From assembly GCF_900114055.1 (NCBI RefSeq), contig NZ_FORR01000021.1:1-58204 (forward strand): a stretch of 58,204 nt of DNA, given 5' to 3'. The DNA comes from Thermoflavimicrobium dichotomicum. GTDB taxonomy: Bacteria > Bacillota > Bacilli > Thermoactinomycetales > Thermoactinomycetaceae. Numbering within the stretch: the first letter of the stretch is position 1; each line of letters starts with the position of its first letter. Position numbers and translations under genes: made by a program. The notes below the pieces were generated by a model. It made no database searches. It saw nothing but the letters and a program-made list of their open reading frames with translations, and was not told the origin of the DNA. Shown here in pieces: positions 58,106 to 58,204 of this stretch.

Positions 58106-58204
58106 CTGTATGTTTCTGGGAAATAAACAAATAAAGGGAATTGAATATAGAAAATGAGACAGATCACAAAGCCTTTTCCTCTCTTTGAGAGGAGCAAGGC
58201 CATT

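Noticed and set aside
1-58204. CRISPR array
   Set aside because: No regularly spaced direct repeats were found; repeated sequences are transposon ends.

Overview
The window looks like a chromosomal segment of a Bacillota (Bacillales-type) genome. Genes carry strong Shine-Dalgarno sites and several have Bacillus-type architecture: liaGFSR, divergent gltC/gltBD, the tcy/cmo/snaA/sndA sulfur operon, a Fur-boxed feoAB operon, and an HxlR regulator with TACT-N7-AGTA operators. Many IS200/IS605 and IS607 elements and their debris are present. Thermoactinomycetaceae or a related family is possible, but I cannot fix the genus by reading.

Layout. 1-1.8 kb: a decayed IS605-type element (tnpB running off the edge, frameshifted tnpA) whose left end was hit by a 334-bp IS4-derived miniature element, followed by a scrap of an amine oxidase gene. 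1.8-6.6 kb: HxlR regulator/DoxX pair, GDPD phosphodiesterase, flavin amine oxidase, DUF2269-like membrane protein. 7.0-12.3 kb: membrane-fused multicopper oxidase and the liaGFSR cell-envelope stress operon. 12.5-20.5 kb: DUF5946 protein, SDR, feoA-feoB-Cys-rich protein, TIGR01777 epimerase, oligoendopeptidase F, thioesterase. 20.5-32.0 kb: an S-alkyl-cysteine/cystine salvage operon (LysR regulator, monooxygenases, GNAT, two binding proteins, two permeases, ATPase, glutaredoxin-like protein, deacetylase), split by an IS607-type element. 32.3-38.7 kb: cardiolipin synthase, small membrane protein, LD-carboxypeptidase, VOC protein, ABC ATPase, SolA-like oxidase. 38.9-46.0 kb: glutamate synthase and GltC. 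46.1-46.9 kb: nested TnpB-element debris.

46.9-57.8 kb is the most unusual part: a visibly AT-rich, tightly spaced minus-strand cluster. In transcription order it encodes a class III aminotransferase, SDR, 3-dehydroquinate-synthase-like cyclase, D-Ala-D-Ala-ligase-like ATP-grasp enzyme with altered catalytic motif, MFS exporter, a caspase/CHAT-fold-like protein that lacks the catalytic His, DAHP synthase, and a second CHAT-like protein with an intact His/Cys dyad. Both CHAT-like proteins have a C-terminal zinc ribbon. I read it as a self-supplied small-molecule (amino-cyclitol or shikimate-derived, probably amide-linked) biosynthetic cluster with a paired protease/pseudoprotease module, and I recognise no described system with this combination. 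A tRNA-like sequence with a long variable arm but C at position 33 lies just upstream of the cluster.

A second theme is TnpB biology: one apparently intact tnpB, a partial one, and several orphan right ends that probably encode omega-RNA scaffolds. Two near-identical right ends abut start codons at the same 8-nt distance.
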